Position numbers and translations under genes: made by a program. From assembly GCF_030816715.1 (NCBI RefSeq), contig NZ_JAUSYH010000001.1, positions 1,798,001-1,862,000 on the forward strand: a stretch of DNA of 64,000 nt, read 5' to 3'. This document shows positions 9,607 through 18,233 of the stretch, one piece after another. Each line of letters opens with the position of its first letter. Position 1 is the first letter of the stretch. The notes under the pieces were generated by a model. The model searched no databases. It was not told the DNA's origin and saw only the letters and a list, made by a program, of their open reading frames with translations. The stretch comes from Streptomyces achromogenes. GTDB lineage: Bacteria; Actinomycetota; Actinomycetes; Streptomycetales; Streptomycetaceae.

Positions 9607-10776
9607 TCAGTCGCGGGCCAGCCCGAGCCGAGCCCGCAGGCCCGTCGATCCCCGTTCGTCGTCGGCCGCGACCGCCGCCGCTCCCGCCGTCACCGTCTCG
9701 TAGACCGACAGGATGTCCGCGCCGACGGTCGACCAGTCGAAGCGCCGCACATGCGCGCTGCCCCGCTCGCTCAGCTCCCCCCGGCGTTCCGGGTCGCCCA
9801 GGAGCCGTACCGCCGCGGCGGCCAGCGCGTCCGCGTCCTCGTTGGCGAACAGTTCGCCGGCCGCACCCTGGTCGAGAACCTGGGCGAAGGCGTCGAGGTC
9901 GGAGGCGAGCACGGGTGCTCCCGCCGACATGGCCTCGACCAGGATGATGCCGAAGCTCTCACCGCCGGTGTTGGGCGCGATGTAGAGGTCGACGCTGCGC
10001 AGGAAGCGCGCCTTGTCCTCGTCGCTGACCATGCCGAGGAACTCCACGCGCGCGTGGAGCTCCTTCGGCAGGCTCTCCACCGCCTCCTTCTCGTCGCCGC
10101 GGCCGGCGACCAGCAGCCGTGCGTCCGGGCGTTCCGCGAAGATCTTCGGCAGGGCCCGCACCAGCACGGGCAGGCCCTTGCGCGGCTCGTCGATGCGTCC
10201 GACGAAGCCGATGGTGCCGCCCTGCCAGTCGGGGTTGGGCTCGGCCTTGGCGAAGAAGTCGACGTCGACGCCGTTGGGGATGACGACCGCGTCGCCGCCG
10301 AGGTGCTCCACCAGGGTCCGGCGGGCGTACTCGCTGACGGCGATCCGCGCGCTGATCTTCTCCAGGGCGGCCTGGAGGATGGAGTACGCGGCGATCATGG
10401 CCCGCGAGCGCGGGTTGGACGTGTGGAAGGTCGCCACGATCGGGCCGGAGGCCGCCCAGCAGGTCAGCAGGCCGAGCGAGGGAGAGGTCGGCTCGTGGAT
10501 GTGGACGACGTCGAACGTGCCGTCGTGCAGCCAGCGGCGCACGCGCGCGGCGGACAGGAACCCGAAGTTGAGCCGGGCGACGGAGCCGTTGTACGGCACG
10601 GGGACCGCGCGGCCGGCCGAGACGACGTACGGCGGCAGCGGGGTGTCGTCGTCGGCCGGGGCGAGGACGGACACCTCATGGCCGAGCCGGACGAAGTACT
10701 CGGCGAGGTCGCGGATGTGGAACTGGACGCCGCCCGGGACGTCCCAGGAGTAGGGGCAGACGATGCCGATTCTCAC
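9607..10776 (-). CDS. pimA: Phosphatidylinositol alpha-mannosyltransferase PimA
   Basis: GT4 glycosyltransferase adding the first mannose from GDP-mannose to phosphatidylinositol on the inner membrane face. 389 residues. The N-terminal Rossmann half starts [18 protein letters not shown]. The C-terminal nucleotide-sugar site includes [12 protein letters not shown] and the E-x7-E region [17 protein letters not shown]. The GTG start overlaps the stop of the acyltransferase gene in a GTGA, placing it third in the pgsA-acyltransferase-pimA operon. Confidence 0.95.
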   Translation of the reverse strand: MRIGIVCPYSWDVPGGVQFHIRDLAEYFVRLGHEVSVLAPADDDTPLPPYVVSAGRAVPVPYNGSVARLNFGFLSAARVRRWLHDGTFDVVHIHEPTSPSLGLLTCWAASGPIVATFHTSNPRSRAMIAAYSILQAALEKISARIAVSEYARRTLVEHLGGDAVVIPNGVDVDFFAKAEPNPDWQGGTIGFVGRIDEPRKGLPVLVRALPKIFAERPDARLLVAGRGDEKEAVESLPKELHARVEFLGMVSDEDKARFLRSVDLYIAPNTGGESFGIILVEAMSAGAPVLASDLDAFAQVLDQGAAGELFANEDADALAAAAVRLLGDPERRGELSERGSAHVRRFDWSTVGADILSVYETVTAGAAAVAADDERGSTGLRARLGLARD

Positions 10777-11705
10777 GCGGTCGCCCCGTCCGACGGGCGG
10801 GGCGGCGACGGGCGGGATTCCAGGTCGGCGAGCCACAGTCGCTGCAGCATGTGCCAGTCCTCCGGGTGGTCGGCGATGCCGGTGGCGAAGGCGTCTGCCA
10901 GCGCCTGTGTCATGACGGACGTCTTCTCGGCCCGGGTGCCTGCCTCGGGCACCTCGATCGGCGGGTGCACCCGGCCCTGCATGACGGGCGAGTCGTCGTA
11001 CCAGAGCGTGACGGGCAGCAGCAGCGCGCCCGTCTGCTGGGCGAGCAGCGCGGGTCCGGCGGGCATCCGGGCGGTGTCCCCGAAGAAGTCGACCTCGACG
11101 CCGGAGGCGGACAGATCGCGCTCGGCGACCAGGCAGACCAGTCCGCCGTCGCGCAGCCGCCGGGCCAGGGTGCCGAAGGCGGAGCCGCCGGTGTGCGGCA
11201 GCACCTCCATGCCGAGCCCTTCCCGGTAGGCGACGAACCGGTCGTACAGCGTCTCGGGCTTGAGGCGTTCGGCGACGGTGGTGAACGGCGTGCGCAGCTT
11301 CGTGGTGACCCAGGCGCCGGCCAGGTCCCAGTTGCCCATGTGCGGCAGCGCGAGGATGACGCCCCGGTCCGAGGCGATGCCGTCCGTCAGGTGGTGCAGG
11401 TCCTTGGGGTCGAAGCCGTCGGCGACGCGCTCGGCGCTCCAGGCCGGCAGCCGGAAGGACTCCATCCAGTACCGCAGGTAGGAGCGCATCCCCGCGCGGG
11501 ACAGCTCGGCCAGGCGCTCCGGGCCCGCGTCCGGGACCACGCGCGCGTAGTTGCTCTCCAGCCGCAGCACGCCCTTCCCGCGCCGTTTCCACGCGAGGTC
11601 GGCGACGGTGCGGCCGAGACGCACGGCGACGGGCTCGGGGAGCCTCTTGACAGCGCTCCAGCCGAGACCGTACAACGCGTCCGCCAGACGCTCCTGGGCG
11701 CTCAC
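10773..11705 (-). CDS. Phosphatidylinositol mannoside acyltransferase
   Basis: LpxL/HtrB-family acyltransferase, expected to acylate the mannose of PIM1/PIM2 (PatA role). 310 residues. Family features are the H-x4-D-type site in ALPHMGNWDLAG and the block GPALLAQQTGALLLPV. Both ends overlap neighbours in GTGA tetranucleotides (pgsA upstream, pimA downstream). The operon position is what separates the PIM role from the lipid A role of this family. Confidence 0.92.
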   Translation of the reverse strand: MSAQERLADALYGLGWSAVKRLPEPVAVRLGRTVADLAWKRRGKGVLRLESNYARVVPDAGPERLAELSRAGMRSYLRYWMESFRLPAWSAERVADGFDPKDLHHLTDGIASDRGVILALPHMGNWDLAGAWVTTKLRTPFTTVAERLKPETLYDRFVAYREGLGMEVLPHTGGSAFGTLARRLRDGGLVCLVAERDLSASGVEVDFFGDTARMPAGPALLAQQTGALLLPVTLWYDDSPVMQGRVHPPIEVPEAGTRAEKTSVMTQALADAFATGIADHPEDWHMLQRLWLADLESRPSPPRPSDGATA

Positions 11706-12418
11706 TTCGCGGCCTCGCTCCCCCGGGCCCCGCTGTCCCGCGCCTCGTCCGCCCGCTCCGCGACGTCCGCGGCGTCGGCCGCGGCCGCCTGCTCCGCCTC
11801 GGCGGATTCCCGGCGGACCGTGACGACGCGCTGGATCAGCGTGACGAGGCTGCCGACGGCGACGATCCACAGCGCGATCGGCAGCAGCACCTGGATGCCG
11901 GGCACGCCGAACGCGTGCAGACCCGAGAGCCCCGCCGCCACCAGCGAGATCACCAGGCGCTCGGCGCGTTCCACCAGCCCGTTGACGGCGACCGGCAGGC
12001 CGATCGACTCGCCGCGGGCCTTCGTGTACGACACCACCTGACCGCTGGCCAGACAGAAGATCGAGACGGCGCACAGGGCGTTGTCGTCGCCGTGGCCCGC
12101 GTACCAGAGCGCGAAGCCGCCGAAGATCGCGCCGTCGGCGACCCGGTCGAGCGTGGAGTCCAGGAAGGCCCCCCAGCGGCTGGTACGGCCGAGCTGGCGG
12201 GCCATGTTGCCGTCGACGAGGTCGGAGAACACGAAGAGCGTGATCACGATCGTGCCCCAGAAGAACTCGCCCCGGGGGTAGAAGACCAGCGCGCCCGCGA
12301 TCACGCCGGCGGTGCCGAGGAGCGTGACCGTGTCGGGGCTCACGCCCCTGCGGATGAGAAACGCGGCGAACGGTGTGAGGACACGCGTGAAGAATGCACG
12401 CGCGTACTTGTTCAGCAT
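11702..12418 (-). CDS. pgsA: Phosphatidylinositol phosphate synthase (CDP-alcohol phosphotransferase)
   Basis: Integral membrane enzyme that condenses CDP-diacylglycerol with inositol 1-phosphate. 238 residues from ATG with GGGAAGG upstream; the open frame runs 38 codons further but lacks a better start. The CDP-alcohol phosphotransferase motif D-x2-DG-x2-AR-x8-G-x3-D-x3-D is intact around DLVDGNMARQL and GAFLDSTLDRVAD. About six helices are visible. The C-terminal 30 residues are Ala/Glu rich. It is the first gene of the PIM operon; the name pgsA follows actinobacterial usage. Confidence 0.93.
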   Translation of the reverse strand: MLNKYARAFFTRVLTPFAAFLIRRGVSPDTVTLLGTAGVIAGALVFYPRGEFFWGTIVITLFVFSDLVDGNMARQLGRTSRWGAFLDSTLDRVADGAIFGGFALWYAGHGDDNALCAVSIFCLASGQVVSYTKARGESIGLPVAVNGLVERAERLVISLVAAGLSGLHAFGVPGIQVLLPIALWIVAVGSLVTLIQRVVTVRRESAEAEQAAAADAADVAERADEARDSGARGSEAAK

Positions 12419-12698
12419 GGCCTTCCCGAGGGTCGGTGTGGCCGTGCGGCCCCTGCTGGCCGCCGGCTGGCCCATCGTAGCCACGCGCGTGTGTGTGCGA
12501 CGGTCGGGCACCCGGCCCCCGCCCCGTGTCACGGCCGCACGGTGTCCGGGGGGCGGCGGGGTCGCGTCCGTCGTATGGACGCGCCGTGACGGGAGTGGAA
12601 AGCTCGAAGGACCGTGGGCGTCGCCGGAGCCGCCATCGCACGCGGGGCCGTCGTGCCCGCGCCCCCAGTGACCTCACCGTGCACGGGAGGCAAGGAAA

Positions 12699-14894
12699 AT
12701 GGGCGACAAGGCGAACGCACACCCCGGAGCCGCCGGCAGGGCTACGGCGGCCGACCAACCCGCGTCCGTACGGAATGTGGTGCTGGTCGGCCACAGCGGA
12801 TCGGGCAAGACGACGTTGGTGGAAGCTCTCGCGCTGACCGCGGGAGCAGTGAACCGGGCGGGCCGTGTGGAGGACGGCGGCACCGTCTCGGACTACGACG
12901 AGATCGAGCACCGGCAGCAGCGCTCGGTGCAGCTCTCGCTGGTGCCCGTCACCTTCGACGGCATCAAGGTCAATCTTCTCGACACCCCCGGATACGCCGA
13001 CTTCGTCGGGGAGCTCAGGGCCGGTCTGCGCGCCGCGGACGCGGCCCTCTTCGTCGTCTCTGCGGCGGACGGCGTGGACGGGTCGACCCGTATGGTCTGG
13101 GAGGAGTGCGCGGCCGTCGGCATGCCCCGCGCGATCGTCGTCACGCACCTGGAGGCCGCCCGCGCGGACTTCGAGGAGATGACGCGGATCTGCGCGGAGG
13201 CCTTCGGCGCGGACGACCCGGACGCCGTCCTGCCGCTGTACCTGCCGCTGCGCGGGCCCGAGGGGCCCGACGGGCACGCGCCGGTGACCGGGCTGACCGG
13301 CCTGCTGTCCCGGACGCTGTTCGACTACTCCTCCGGCGAACGCAGCGAGTCCGAGCCGGACGAGGACCGGTTGCCGGCCATCGAGGAGGCCCGCAACCGG
13401 CTGATCGAGGGGATCATCGCCGAGAGCGAGGACGAGACCCTCATGGACCGGTATCTCGGCGGCGAGCAGATCGACGTCAAGACGCTGATCGACGACCTGG
13501 AGCGGGCCGTCGCGCGCGGCGCCTTCTTCCCCGTCCTCGCGGCCGCCCCCGCCGCCGAGGGCGCCCGGCAGGGCCTCGGCACGGTCGAACTGCTGGAACT
13601 GGTCACCAGGGGCTTCCCGACGCCTCTGGAACGCGAGGCGCCGCACGTGACGACGGTCGACGGCCGGCCACGGGAGCTGAAACCGTGCGATCCGGACGGT
13701 CCGCTGGTCGCGGAGGTCGTGAAGACCTCCTCCGATCCCTACGTCGGCCGGGTCTCGCTGGTCCGCGTGTTCTCCGGGACGCTGCACCCCGAAGAGACCG
13801 TCCACGTCTCCGGGCACGGCCTCGCCGACCGCGGTCACGAGGACCACGACGTCGACGAGCGCATCGGTGCCCTGTCCGCGCCGTTCGGCAAACAGCAGCG
13901 GGCCCTGACCCACTGCATCGCAGGCGATCTCGCGTGCGTGGCGAAGCTCGGCCGCGCGGAGACCGGCGACACCCTCTCCGCGAAGGACGACCCGCTCCTC
14001 ATGGAGCCCTGGCAGATGCCGGACCCGCTGCTCCCGCTGGCCATCCGGGCCCACAGCAAGGCCGACGAGGACAAGTTGTCTCAGGGCCTGGGCCGGCTGG
14101 TCGCCGAGGATCCCACGATGCGCCTGGAGCACAACCAGCACACCCACCAGGTGGTGCTGTGGTGCCTGGGCGAGGCGCACTCCGACGTCGCGCTCGAGCG
14201 GCTGCGCTCCCGATACGGCGTCCAGGTCGACGTCGTCCCGCACCGGGTCTCCCTGCGCGAGACGTTCGCGGCGAAGTCCGCCGGGCGCGGGCGGCACGTG
14301 AAGCAGTCCGGCGGGCACGGCCAGTACGCCGTCTGCGAGATCGAGGTGGAGCCGCTGCCGGGCGGCTCGGGCATCGAGTTCGTGGACCGGGTCGTCGGCG
14401 GTTCGGTGCCGCGGCAGTTCATCCCGTCGGTCGAGAAGGGCGTCCGGGCGCAGGCGGCCAAGGGGGTGGCGGCGGGGCATCCGCTGGTGGACGTGCGGAT
14501 CACGCTGCTGGACGGCAAGGCGCATTCGGTGGACTCCTCCGACGCCGCTTTCCAGACGGCCGGCGCACTGGCCCTCCGGGAGGCGGCGGCCGACGCGAGG
14601 ATCCATCTGCTGGAGCCGGTGGCCGAGGTGTCCGTGCTGGTGGGCGACGAGTACGTGGGCACCGTGATGAGCGACCTGTCGGGGCGGCGCGGACGCGTGC
14701 TGGGCACCGAGCAGACCAGCGGGAGCCGCACGCTCGTGCGGGCCGAGGTGCCCGAGATCGAGATCGGCCGGTACGCGGTCGATCTACGCTCCCTCTCGCA
14801 CGGCACGGCCCGCTTCCACCGCGCGTACGCCCGGCACGAGCCGATGCCGCCCCAGGTCGCCGAGAAGGTGCGCCAACAGACGGAGGCAGGCTGA
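12699..14894 (+). CDS. Elongation factor G-like GTPase (FusA2 type)
   Basis: 731 residues with the EF-G domain order: G domain, domain II from about 340, domain III, domain IV with FAAKSAGRGRHVKQSGGHGQYA, and domain V. P-loop GHSGSGKT is at 31-38 and DTPGY at 95-99. The guanine-specificity motif NKxD of true EF-G is replaced by THLE at about 149-152. This matches the EF-G paralogue group often called FusA2 or EF-G-like; its role on the ribosome is not established. It has its own promoter region, since the neighbour pgsA diverges. Confidence 0.9.
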   Translation: MGDKANAHPGAAGRATAADQPASVRNVVLVGHSGSGKTTLVEALALTAGAVNRAGRVEDGGTVSDYDEIEHRQQRSVQLSLVPVTFDGIKVNLLDTPGYADFVGELRAGLRAADAALFVVSAADGVDGSTRMVWEECAAVGMPRAIVVTHLEAARADFEEMTRICAEAFGADDPDAVLPLYLPLRGPEGPDGHAPVTGLTGLLSRTLFDYSSGERSESEPDEDRLPAIEEARNRLIEGIIAESEDETLMDRYLGGEQIDVKTLIDDLERAVARGAFFPVLAAAPAAEGARQGLGTVELLELVTRGFPTPLEREAPHVTTVDGRPRELKPCDPDGPLVAEVVKTSSDPYVGRVSLVRVFSGTLHPEETVHVSGHGLADRGHEDHDVDERIGALSAPFGKQQRALTHCIAGDLACVAKLGRAETGDTLSAKDDPLLMEPWQMPDPLLPLAIRAHSKADEDKLSQGLGRLVAEDPTMRLEHNQHTHQVVLWCLGEAHSDVALERLRSRYGVQVDVVPHRVSLRETFAAKSAGRGRHVKQSGGHGQYAVCEIEVEPLPGGSGIEFVDRVVGGSVPRQFIPSVEKGVRAQAAKGVAAGHPLVDVRITLLDGKAHSVDSSDAAFQTAGALALREAAADARIHLLEPVAEVSVLVGDEYVGTVMSDLSGRRGRVLGTEQTSGSRTLVRAEVPEIEIGRYAVDLRSLSHGTARFHRAYARHEPMPPQVAEKVRQQTEAG

Positions 14895-14899
14895 CGGTT

Positions 14900-14935
14900 G
14901 GTGCCGCACCGGTCCCGAGTGGCCGGTGCGGCACC
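14900..14935 (+). terminator. Hairpin terminator after EF-G-like gene
   Basis: A perfect 13-bp stem (GGTGCCGCACCGG / CCGGTGCGGCACC) with a 10-base loop begins six bases after the stop codon of the EF-G-like gene. Confidence 0.8.
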
Positions 14936-15091
14936 GCGCGGAGGACTTTCTTCCGGTTCGGCGGGCGGCTTCGGTCGTCCGCCGACGCATGTCGGCGCCT
15001 GCCGATACGCTGATGACCTGATCAACAGGTGTGCGGAGCACGGAAGTCGGGAAAGCCGCAGAAGCGAGAGCAGCGGCGATCGGGGGCGGGA

Positions 15092-16753
15092 ATGACCGTT
15101 GGCAGCGGTTACGCGGACATCTTCGGACCGCAGGTGCCGCAACAGGGCGAGGGAGGGCAGACGCCGACGTTCGGCCTGGCGTCGGCGGCCTACCGGGACA
15201 ACCCGGTCGAGGACATCAAGAAGGCCGACAACGAGTGGCACGAGACGGCGGTCAACGGCGGCCGCAGCTGGGCCCGGATCTTCCGGCCCAACCTCGGCGA
15301 GGCGTTCTCCCAGGCGGTGATCGACCGCATGCTGGGCGTCGGCCGCAAGCCGCTCATCCAGTCGTTCGGCAGCGAGCCGCAGGTGGTCGTCGAGCACTGC
15401 CTCGCCGCCAACCGCATCCGCCGGGAACGCGACCAGAAGCTGACCGGCGTCATGCTGCTGTGCGGCGTGCTGTTCCTGCCCGGCCTGCTGGTGTGGCTGC
15501 TGGTCTTCCAACTGCGGGCGAGCATGGGGAAGCTGGACGACAAGCGGGTCTCCGGCCTCGGCACCGGTCTGCTCGTCGCCATGGGCGCGCTGGCCGTGCT
15601 GTTCCTGGTCAAGATGCCGTTCACCGGCGTCGTGGGGTGGTACGCGCGCGGGTGCGTCGTGGCGCCCGTGGTCGGCTGGTTCCTGGCCAAGCGGATCTGC
15701 GAGGGCACCGCGGTCGACCTCCGGGAGCGCTGGGACAGCCTGCTGTCCGGCGGGAGCGTCGGCGCCAAGGTCCCCGAGGCCGTGCCGACCAGCCCGAACC
15801 AGACGGCGGCGGAACAGCTGCGCCAGTCCCTGGCCCGGCTCAGCGCGGAGCAGCAGTCCAACTCGGTCTTCTACGCCGGCCCCAAGGGCATACTCGGCAT
15901 GGGCACGCGGTGGGGGGCCTGGCACCTGGCCGAGGAGCTGGTGCCGAGCGACCCGAACAAGGGCGTCCACGAGTTCCGCAGCTGGACCGTCGTACGCGCC
16001 ATCCACGACCAGCTTTCCGTACTCAACCGGCAGAGCCTGAAGACCGGCGGTTTCCCGCCGCCCACGGTCCGGCACTGGATCGTCACCCCGGTCGGCGAGA
16101 ACGCCAAGGCGGTCGCGCGGCCGGAGGGCACCGACGTCGAGGCGTACCAGGTCAAGCCGCGGGCGATAGAGGACATCTGCAACAACCAGCAGTTCGGCGG
16201 CGGCGACCGGCACTACCTGGGCGTCCAGTGGCCGCTGTGGGACGGCCAGTTGATCATCACGATGCTGATCACGGTGACGGTGCTGCACGAGACGCTGCGC
16301 ATCGAGGTCACCGGGCACGCCCTGGGCCCGGTGAACGGCCTGTTCACCACCAAGCCCGAGGCCCCGACCAAGGAGGTCGCCAAGAGCGTCCGGTTCTGGG
16401 AGACCCGGACGGTCAAGCTGCCGCTGGTCACCGCCGACGAGGTGGTCCGGGTGGCCGCGCGCGCCACGATCAGCTGGTATCCGCCGCTGCTGAAGTGGCT
16501 CGGCGGCTCGATAGGCCTGCCGGAGCCCTTCGGCCTGCGGCACGCGTGGGCGGACCAGCCCTGGCGTCATCGCTTCATGGCCGACGACGCCCTGCGGGCG
16601 GCCACCCCGGTGCTGCGTGTGGTGCACTCGGCCGCGCTCAAGGTGCTCAAGGAGCACGACGTGAACATCGAGAAGTTCACCTCGCGGTCGTCGATCCTGA
16701 GCGGTGCGGTCCAGGACGTGGCGCCGAGGAAGGCGGACAGCTACGACGCGTAG
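15092..16753 (+). CDS. Large membrane-anchored protein of unknown function
   Basis: 553 residues. ATG start preceded by GGGGGCGGG; the frame is open 21 codons further upstream. After about 125 cytosolic residues come two to three hydrophobic helices (about 125-150, 170-190 and 195-215), then a long soluble half with a further weakly hydrophobic stretch near 390-410 (LIITMLITVTVLHETLRIEV). No catalytic motif recognised. It lies between the EF-G-like gene and a converging HIT gene. Conservation in Streptomyces seems likely from the position, but I cannot assign a function. Confidence 0.75.
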   Translation: MTVGSGYADIFGPQVPQQGEGGQTPTFGLASAAYRDNPVEDIKKADNEWHETAVNGGRSWARIFRPNLGEAFSQAVIDRMLGVGRKPLIQSFGSEPQVVVEHCLAANRIRRERDQKLTGVMLLCGVLFLPGLLVWLLVFQLRASMGKLDDKRVSGLGTGLLVAMGALAVLFLVKMPFTGVVGWYARGCVVAPVVGWFLAKRICEGTAVDLRERWDSLLSGGSVGAKVPEAVPTSPNQTAAEQLRQSLARLSAEQQSNSVFYAGPKGILGMGTRWGAWHLAEELVPSDPNKGVHEFRSWTVVRAIHDQLSVLNRQSLKTGGFPPPTVRHWIVTPVGENAKAVARPEGTDVEAYQVKPRAIEDICNNQQFGGGDRHYLGVQWPLWDGQLIITMLITVTVLHETLRIEVTGHALGPVNGLFTTKPEAPTKEVAKSVRFWETRTVKLPLVTADEVVRVAARATISWYPPLLKWLGGSIGLPEPFGLRHAWADQPWRHRFMADDALRAATPVLRVVHSAALKVLKEHDVNIEKFTSRSSILSGAVQDVAPRKADSYDA

Positions 16754-16794
16754 GCCGCCGGCGGTCGGCCGGAATCGTGCGGGTGTCCGGCTCG

Positions 16795-16869
16795 CCGTCC
16801 CTGGGGGGCCGCGCCCCCAGACCCCCCGCTTTCGGCCTGAACGGCCTCGTCCTCAAACGCCGGACGGGC
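16795..16869. repeat. Streptomyces-type intergenic repeat with nested hairpins
   Basis: The outer arms CCGTCC (16795-16800) and GGACGG (16862-16867) enclose a GC hairpin (GGGGGCCGCGCCCCC) and the segment GGCCTGAACGGCCTCGTCC. From general familiarity this resembles a sequence recurring at many gene ends in Streptomyces genomes; I could not count copies. It lies between two convergent genes and could end transcription on both strands. Confidence 0.55.
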
Positions 16870-16884
16870 CGACCGTCACGTGTG

Positions 16885-17433
16885 TCACGTCGTGGGCCAG
16901 GCCCCTGCCAGCATTTTCCTCGTGTCCGCGAGCAGCTGCGGCAGTACGCGCGTGTGCCCGACCACCGGCATGAAGTTCGTGTCGCCGCCCCAGCGGGGCA
17001 CGATGTGCTGGTGCAGGTGGGCGGCGATCCCGGCGCCCGCGACGGCGCCCTGGTTCATGCCGATGTTGAAGCCCTGTGCGCCGGACGCGAGGCGCAGGGC
17101 CGTCATCGCCTGCTTGGTCAGCTCGCCCAGCTCGGCGGTCTCCGGCCCGGTCAGATCGGTGTAGTCGGCCACGTGACGGTAGGGCACGGTCATCAGGTGG
17201 CCGCCGTTGTACGGGTACAGGTTCAGCACCGCGTACACGTGCTCCCCGCGCCGGACGACCAGCCCGTCCTCGTCGGACTTCGCCGGGATGGAGCAGAACG
17301 GACAGCCGTCGCCGGCACCGGGGCCGGTCGGCTTGTTCTCGCCCTGGATGTAGGCCATCCGGTGGGGCGTCCACAGGCGCTGGAACGCGTCCTGCGTCCC
17401 CACTCCGATCTGCTGCTCCGGCTCACTCGTCAT
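16885..17433 (-). CDS. HIT-family nucleotide hydrolase or AP4A phosphorylase-like protein
   Basis: 182 residues; an ATG four codons upstream is an alternative start. The histidine-triad motif HLHQHIVPRW is near the C-terminus, with the partner segment LNLYPYNGGHLMTVPYRHV. A CPFC pair near residue 45 suggests a bound zinc, as in actinobacterial HIT proteins of the AP4A phosphorylase/hydrolase branch. It probably acts on dinucleoside polyphosphates or related nucleotides. It is encoded divergently from the potassium channel gene. Confidence 0.88.
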   Translation of the reverse strand: MTSEPEQQIGVGTQDAFQRLWTPHRMAYIQGENKPTGPGAGDGCPFCSIPAKSDEDGLVVRRGEHVYAVLNLYPYNGGHLMTVPYRHVADYTDLTGPETAELGELTKQAMTALRLASGAQGFNIGMNQGAVAGAGIAAHLHQHIVPRWGGDTNFMPVVGHTRVLPQLLADTRKMLAGAWPTT

Positions 17434-17512
17434 GCAGGGCAGCATATGGCTTCGCCCGTTCGCGGCGTGTCGGCGGGGTTCGCGCGCGATCGGTGCGAGC
17501 CAAGCTGGGCCG

Positions 17513-18205
17513 ATGGACGAAGACAGCCGCCTCGCCCGCTGGGATCAGCGCACCGAGGTGCCCCTCGCACTGGCATCCCTGGCCTTCCTCGTCGGCTACG
17601 CGGTCCACGTCCTCGCCCAGGCCATCACGGACGGCTGGCGGGACCTGTGCTTCGCGGTGATGCTGACGGCGTGGGCGATGTTCGCCGCGGACTACGGGGT
17701 GCGCTGGAGGCTCAGCGGACAACGGCTGCGCTTCGTCCGCTCCCACTGGCTGGACGGACTGGTCGTCGTGCTTCCCCTGTTGCGACCGCTGCGGATCGTC
17801 AAGCTCTACGAGGCCGTGCAACGCCGGCGCGGACGGCCCCGGTTCTCGCTGCACGCACGCGTGATCACCTATGCCGGGCTGTCCACCGGACTCCTCGGCT
17901 TCGCCGGCGCGCTCGCCGTGTACAGCCAGGAACGCGGAGCACCGGGCGCGAACATGAAGACCTTCGGCGACGCCCTGTGGTGGACCTGCGAGACGCTCAC
18001 CACCGTCGGCTACGGCGACATCACCCCCGTCACCTCACGGGGCCGGCTGATCGCGGTCGGGATGATGGCGTGCGGGCTGGCCCTGCTGGGCGCGGTCACC
18101 GGGTCGTTCTCGTCCTGGCTGATCCAGGTGTTCTCCCGGGAGGACGACAGCGCGAGCGGCCAGGGCGCTCCGGGCCCCCGGAACGGCGAAAGGCCCCCGG
18201 GGTGA
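17513..18205 (+). CDS. Six-helix-type potassium channel
   Basis: 230 residues from the ATG of MDEDSR; the open frame begins earlier but without better support. The selectivity filter TTVGYGD (163-169) follows a pore helix, with a last membrane helix after it. Upstream are about four hydrophobic segments and an S4-like basic stretch (RPLRIVKLYEAVQRR, about 91-105), suggesting a voltage-gated-like fold, although the arginine spacing is less regular than in KvAP. No C-terminal RCK domain. The stop codon lies in the loop of a terminator hairpin. Confidence 0.87.
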   Translation: MDEDSRLARWDQRTEVPLALASLAFLVGYAVHVLAQAITDGWRDLCFAVMLTAWAMFAADYGVRWRLSGQRLRFVRSHWLDGLVVVLPLLRPLRIVKLYEAVQRRRGRPRFSLHARVITYAGLSTGLLGFAGALAVYSQERGAPGANMKTFGDALWWTCETLTTVGYGDITPVTSRGRLIAVGMMACGLALLGAVTGSFSSWLIQVFSREDDSASGQGAPGPRNGERPPG

Positions 18206-18219
18206 ATCCCCCGGGGGCC
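18192..18219. terminator. Bidirectional hairpin between channel gene and thrS
   Basis: An 11-bp stem of GGCCCCCGGGG pairs with CCCCGGGGGCC around a short loop that contains the TGA stop codon of the channel gene. Because channel and thrS genes converge here, the hairpin can serve both strands. Confidence 0.75.
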
Positions 18220-18233
18220 CGCGCACCACGGCA

